Positions 60,487-64,000 of a stretch of DNA of 64,000 nucleotides are shown here, piece by piece. The notes beneath the pieces are model-generated. The model made no database searches, was not told where the DNA came from, and worked only from the letters and a program-made list of their open reading frames with translations. Each line of letters opens with the position of its first letter. Position 1 is the first letter of the stretch. This DNA is from Pseudomonadota bacterium (lineage in GTDB: Bacteria > Pseudomonadota > Gammaproteobacteria > Burkholderiales > Burkholderiaceae_C), in contig JAEWIF010000050.1 of assembly GCA_023387335.1 (NCBI GenBank), positions 97,533-161,532 of the forward strand, in the 5' to 3' direction. The position numbers were made by a program, and so were the translations under genes.

Positions 60487-62555
60487 GCACTGACTCCGAT
60501 GACGCGATGGATGTGGATGGTGTGGGTGCGCGGGATCTCCGAATGCCCGAGCACGTGCAGCCGCGGCGCCTTGCGCCGCAGCAGGCGGGCCATGGGCACG
60601 CGGATGCGGTCGGGCACCAGCAGGCAGGCGGGCAGGCCCGCTTCTTCCTGGGCGCGGGCGGCGTCGGCCGCCTGCGTGGCGAGCAGCTCGCCCATCGAGG
60701 GGTCGAGCGGCGCCTGCGCCTCGGGCGCGAGCGCGTTCATCAGCACCTGCTCGAGGCCGGGCTCGACCGCCATCACGCCGAGCTCGCGCGCGGCGCCGTA
60801 CAGGTGCTGCACGATCGCACCGGCCAGGCCGATGCGCACTTCGCGCGTGAGCTCGCCGGCATCGGTGCTCGCGGCCGAATGCTCGGCCAGCAGTTCCAGG
60901 ATGCCGCGCAGGTCGCGGATGTGGACCGATTCGTCCAGCAGGTTGCGCAGCACCTTCTGCAGCACCGGCAGCGGCACCAGCTTGGGCACGACCTCGTCGG
61001 CCAGGCCGGGCGCGTGGCGCCGCACGTGGTCCAGCAGTTCCTGCACTTCGCCGCGGCCGAGCAGCGCGGCCGCATGCGTCTGCATCACGTGGTTCAGGTG
61101 CGTGGCCACCACGGTCGACGCATCCACCACGGTGAAGCCGGACGCCTGGGCCTGCTCGCGCTGCCTGGACTCGATCCACACGGCCGGCAGGCCGAAGGCC
61201 GGATCGGTGGTCGCGGTGCCGGGCAGCGCGATCTTGATGTGCCCCGGGTTGATCGCCAGGAACATCCCGCCGAAGGCCTGGCCCTCGCCCACGATCACGC
61301 CCTTGAGCAGGATGCGGTACTGCGAGGGGTGCAGCTCCAGGTTGTCGCGGATGTGCACCGCCGGCGGCAGGAAGCCGACCTCGCCCGCGAACTTGCGGCG
61401 CACGCTCTTGATGCGGCCGAGCAGGTCGCCGCCCTGGGCCTTGTCCACCAGCGCGATCAGGCGGTAGCCCACTTCCAGGCCGAGCGGGTCCACGGGCGTG
61501 ACGTCGTCCCAGCTGGCTTCGGCCTGCGGGTTGGCGGCCGCGGGGGCAGGAGGAGGAGCGTCCTGCGCGCGGGCGGCCATGCGCGCCAGCGCCCAGGCGC
61601 TCCAGCCGCAGACGCCGGCCAGCAGCAGGAAAGGCAGGTGCGGCATGCCGGGGATGAGGCCCAGCGCGCCGATCACGGCGCCGGTCAGGCCCAGCGCGCG
61701 CGGGACGGAGAACAGCTGGGTAGCGATCTGCTGGCCGATGTCCTCCTCGCCGACGCGCGAGACCACCAGGCCGGCCGCCACCGAGATCACCAGCGCCGGC
61801 ACCTGCGCGACCAGGCCGTCGCCGATGGCCAGCAGCACGTAGTTGTTGGCGGCGGTGGCCAGCGGAAGGCCGTGCTGGAACATGCCGATCGCCAGGCCGC
61901 CGATGATGTTGATGAACAGGATCAGGATGCCGGCGACGGCGTCGCCGCGCACGAACTTCGAGGCACCGTCCATGGAGCCGTAGAACTCGGCCTCCTGCGT
62001 CACCTCGTTGCGGCGGCGGCGGGCTTCCTTCTCGTCGATGCCGCCCGAGGCCAGGTCGGCGTCGATCGCCATCTGCTTGCCGGGCATGGCATCGAGCGCG
62101 AAGCGGGCCGACACCTCGGCGATGCGGCCCGCGCCCTTGGTCACGACCACGAAGTTGATGATGGTGAGGATCGCGAACACCACCAAGCCGACCGCGAAGC
62201 TGCCGCCGATCAGGAAGTGCGCGAACGACTCGATCACCTGCCCGGCCGCGCCGGTGCCGGTGTGGCCGTACAGCAGCACGGCGCGCGTGGACGCCACGTT
62301 CAGCGCCAGCCGCAGCAGCGTGGTCACCAGCAGCACGCTGGGGAAGCTGGCGAAGTCCAGCGGCCGGCGGTTGTAGCTGGCCACCATCAGCACCACCAGC
62401 GACAGCGCGATGTTGAAGGTGAACAGCAGGTCCAGCAGGAACGCCGGCAGCGGCGCCAGCATCATCGCGAGGATCAGCACGATGAGCAGCGGAGCGCCCA
62501 GCGCGCGGGCGCCGGGCAGCATCGCGCGCCAGCCCGGGACGGCGGCGGCGCTCAT
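60483..62555 (-). CDS. flhA: Flagellar export-gate protein FlhA
   Basis: Main component of the flagellar type III export gate (690 aa). About eight N-terminal helices contain the conserved FHIPEP-type cytoplasmic loop here seen as MPGKQMAIDADLASGGIDEKEARRRR (key M-P-G-K-Q, D-A-D). The large C-terminal domain starts with PVDPLGLEVGYRLI. It overlaps flhB by four bases. Confidence 0.97.
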   Translation of the reverse strand: MSAAAVPGWRAMLPGARALGAPLLIVLILAMMLAPLPAFLLDLLFTFNIALSLVVLMVASYNRRPLDFASFPSVLLVTTLLRLALNVASTRAVLLYGHTGTGAAGQVIESFAHFLIGGSFAVGLVVFAILTIINFVVVTKGAGRIAEVSARFALDAMPGKQMAIDADLASGGIDEKEARRRRNEVTQEAEFYGSMDGASKFVRGDAVAGILILFINIIGGLAIGMFQHGLPLATAANNYVLLAIGDGLVAQVPALVISVAAGLVVSRVGEEDIGQQIATQLFSVPRALGLTGAVIGALGLIPGMPHLPFLLLAGVCGWSAWALARMAARAQDAPPPAPAAANPQAEASWDDVTPVDPLGLEVGYRLIALVDKAQGGDLLGRIKSVRRKFAGEVGFLPPAVHIRDNLELHPSQYRILLKGVIVGEGQAFGGMFLAINPGHIKIALPGTATTDPAFGLPAVWIESRQREQAQASGFTVVDASTVVATHLNHVMQTHAAALLGRGEVQELLDHVRRHAPGLADEVVPKLVPLPVLQKVLRNLLDESVHIRDLRGILELLAEHSAASTDAGELTREVRIGLAGAIVQHLYGAARELGVMAVEPGLEQVLMNALAPEAQAPLDPSMGELLATQAADAARAQEEAGLPACLLVPDRIRVPMARLLRRKAPRLHVLGHSEIPRTHTIHIHRVIGVSA

Positions 62556-63685
62556 TTCGCGGCCTCCAGCGGATCGAGCCCCGGCGGCAGGTCGATCCGC
62601 GGCGCGGGCGGCGGCCGCAGCAGCGTGCGCAGGCGCATCACCCACGCCAGCACCTGGGCGACGGCGGTGTACAGCTCGACCGGCACTTCGCCGTCGATCT
62701 CGCCGTGGCGGTACAGCGCGCGCGCCAGCGGCGGCGCTTCCAGCAGCGGCACGCCGTTGGCCGCCGCGACCTCGCGGATCTTCAGCGCCAGGTGGTCGGC
62801 GCCCATGGCCACGATGCGCGGCGCGCGCATGGTCGCTTCGTCGTAGTGCAGCGCCACGGCGTAGTGGGTCGGGTTGGTCACCACCACGTTGGCCTGCGGC
62901 ACCGCGGCCAGCATGCGGCCGCGCGACATCTCGCGCTGGCGGCGGCGGCGCTCGCCCTTCAGGTGCGGATCGCCTTCGTCTTCCTTGTTCTCGCGCCTGG
63001 CCTCGTCGCGCGTCATCTTCAGCTCCGAGCCGTGGCGCCACAGCTGCAGCGGCACGTCGGCGATGGCGGCGACGACGCACACGCCCAGCAGGATCGCGAG
63101 CCCACCGGTGATCCAGCCGAAACCCAGCGGCAGCGCCTGCACCAGCGGCAGCCGCGCGATCGAGTCGAGTTCCGCGGCGTGGGAATAGAGGTACCAGGCG
63201 CCCGCGGCCAGCAGGCCCGCGGCGAGCGGCACGAGCTTGAGCTGCTGCAGCATCGAGCGCCAGCCGAACACGCGGCCGAAGCCGGCGATGGGATCGAGCC
63301 GCTCGACCTTGGGCGCGAGCGCCTGGGTGGCGAAGTTCCAGCCGCCAACCGCCATGGTCGCGCCGGCCAGCAGCACGGCCACGCCCGCGAGGATCGGCAC
63401 GACCCACAGCAGCGCGTCGAGGCCGAGGTGGCCCAGGCGCGAAGGGAGCATCTGCGTCTCGAAGGCCGCGGTGCGGTCGAACCGCAGGCCGGTCTGCACT
63501 ATGCCGAGCGCCTGCCGGCCGGCCCAGGGGCCGAGGCCGGCGGCCAGCGCCATCAGCGCAGCGATGCCGGCCAGGTGCACCAGGTCGCGCGAGCGCGCGA
63601 CCTGGCCTTCTTCACGCGCCTGCCGCAAACGCCGTTCCGACGCGGGGAGTTCCCGGTCTTCGCGGCTGGTTTCGGAGGCGGACAT
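62552..63685 (-). CDS. flhB: Flagellar export apparatus protein FlhB
   Basis: Switches export substrate from rod/hook to filament types (377 aa). It opens with polar ERRLRQAREEGQVARSRDL, has four hydrophobic helices, then the cytoplasmic domain with the autocleavage motif NPTH in VVVTNPTHYAVALHYD. The length is typical. First gene of the minus-strand operon flhB-flhA-flhF-flhG-fliA. Confidence 0.97.
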   Translation of the reverse strand: MSASETSREDRELPASERRLRQAREEGQVARSRDLVHLAGIAALMALAAGLGPWAGRQALGIVQTGLRFDRTAAFETQMLPSRLGHLGLDALLWVVPILAGVAVLLAGATMAVGGWNFATQALAPKVERLDPIAGFGRVFGWRSMLQQLKLVPLAAGLLAAGAWYLYSHAAELDSIARLPLVQALPLGFGWITGGLAILLGVCVVAAIADVPLQLWRHGSELKMTRDEARRENKEDEGDPHLKGERRRRQREMSRGRMLAAVPQANVVVTNPTHYAVALHYDEATMRAPRIVAMGADHLALKIREVAAANGVPLLEAPPLARALYRHGEIDGEVPVELYTAVAQVLAWVMRLRTLLRPPPAPRIDLPPGLDPLEAAK

Positions 63686-63711
63686 GGAGCGTCATTGTTC
63701 GAGCCGACGCC

Positions 63712-63721
63712 AAAACTTAAG
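63712..63721 (-). promoter_or_regulatory. CTTAAGTTTT motif upstream of flhB
   Basis: Ten bases identical to the -35-like element upstream of flgB (55019-55028), in the same orientation to its gene, 27 nt before the flhB start. The -10 position for sigma-28 is not convincing here, so this may be a shared regulator site rather than a FliA promoter. Confidence 0.35.
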
Positions 63722-63756
63722 TGGGGAAGAAAGGGGGGAAAGGGCGGTTAATCGCT

Positions 63757-63851
63757 CTCCCGTCATTCCCGCGGAGGCGGGAATCCAGGGCGTCCGCTTT
63801 CAACGGCCGAAGGGAAGCACTGGATCCCCGCCTCCGCGGGGATGACGGGAG
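63757..63851. repeat. 95-nt inverted repeat with 32-nt arms
   Basis: Arms 63757-63788 and 63820-63851 are reverse complements at 30 of 32 positions; the 31-nt loop is unrelated. Each arm is itself near-palindromic around CCGC-GGAG-GCGG. It resembles dispersed repeats (of the REP/MITE kind) in proteobacterial genomes; a single arm recurs at 57555-57586. Confidence 0.88.
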
Positions 63852-64000
63852 GGGGCTCTGTTCGAAAGCGCACGCCGTTCCCACGCGGCAGGCGATGCCT
63901 GGCCCGGGCGATTTGTGGGACGAGCGGCGCCGCAGGGGTGCGGGCCCTGCGAGCGCGAAGCAGCGAAGCTCGACATGAACCTCTGACTCGCGGCGACTGT
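63852..64000. other. Intergenic tail without recognised genes
   Basis: The last 149 bases, beyond the inverted repeat, hold no supported gene on either strand. The 315 bases upstream of flhB thus contain only a promoter-like motif, the repeat and this tail. A 58-codon minus frame through the repeat looks spurious. Confidence 0.6.

Noticed and set aside
63800..63976. A 58-codon minus-strand frame at the right edge
   Set aside because: It runs through the inverted-repeat arm, lacks a ribosome site and shows no protein-like features.
63721..63978. An 85-codon plus-strand frame at the right edge
   Set aside because: It reads through both repeat arms and has low-complexity composition.

Overview
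The window is very GC-rich, densely packed DNA whose gene content fits a motile, aerobic betaproteobacterium of the order Burkholderiales, most likely the Comamonadaceae (Ramlibacter/Variovorax-like). The pointers are the ctaC-ctaD-cox11-ctaE / SURF1-ctaA-ctaB-sco1 order, a CIRCE element in front of rpoH, cytochrome c4, the flg/flh layout and short palindromic dispersed repeats. This placement rests on recognised families and gene order; no search was run.

Layout. 1-7733 (+): a dipeptide/oligopeptide-type ABC importer (permease cut by the window edge, two ATPases, a binding protein) followed without real gaps by an amidase, a TTC38-like TPR protein and an alpha/beta hydrolase, which looks like one uptake-and-hydrolysis operon. 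7714-16123: housekeeping genes coaD and rsmD, an M16 peptidase pair (one active, one without zinc site), ftsY, selD, cutA, an Mpo1-like membrane protein, and rpoH behind a perfect CIRCE operator. 16182-18709: a 7TMR-DISM receptor with a degenerate GGDEF domain and an AlkC/AlkD-like HEAT protein. 18714-28266 (mostly -): a complete cytochrome c oxidase locus, with structural subunits I-III, copper insertion (Cox11, Sco1), heme A synthesis (CtaA, CtaB), SURF1, and several small membrane proteins including one of 37 codons.

28336-43673: a mosaic of short operons: a BioC-like methyltransferase, ComF-like phosphoribosyltransferase with TrmL, a sterol-desaturase-like hydroxylase, ParA with MaoC, a KefF/KefC-like pair, a TSUP exporter, 3-oxoadipyl-CoA thiolase, cytochrome c4, a MoxR/VWA operon, tRNA-Arg(CCU), and an Lrp regulator with a His-tailed EamA exporter.

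43906-63685: flagellar genes. flgBCDEFGHIJKL run leftward from a divergent regulatory region facing flgA-flgM-flgN; then comes an accessory two-gene nucleotidyltransferase module, then fliA, a P-loop-less flhG-like gene, flhF, flhA and flhB on the minus strand. Together these encode rod, hook, P- and L-rings, hook-filament junction, export gate and the FliA/FlgM checkpoint. Flagellin, motor and chemotaxis genes are outside the window.

Most of the window is ordinary core genome. The items most worth a second look are the nucleotidyltransferase module between flgN and fliA and the repeat unit that ends it, the CIRCE-rpoH wiring, the FlhG-like protein that keeps its FlhF-activating motif but has no ATPase P-loop, the degenerate GGDEF receptor, and the MoxR-GNAT-VWA operon. 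I see no CRISPR array, rRNA, prophage or insertion sequence.
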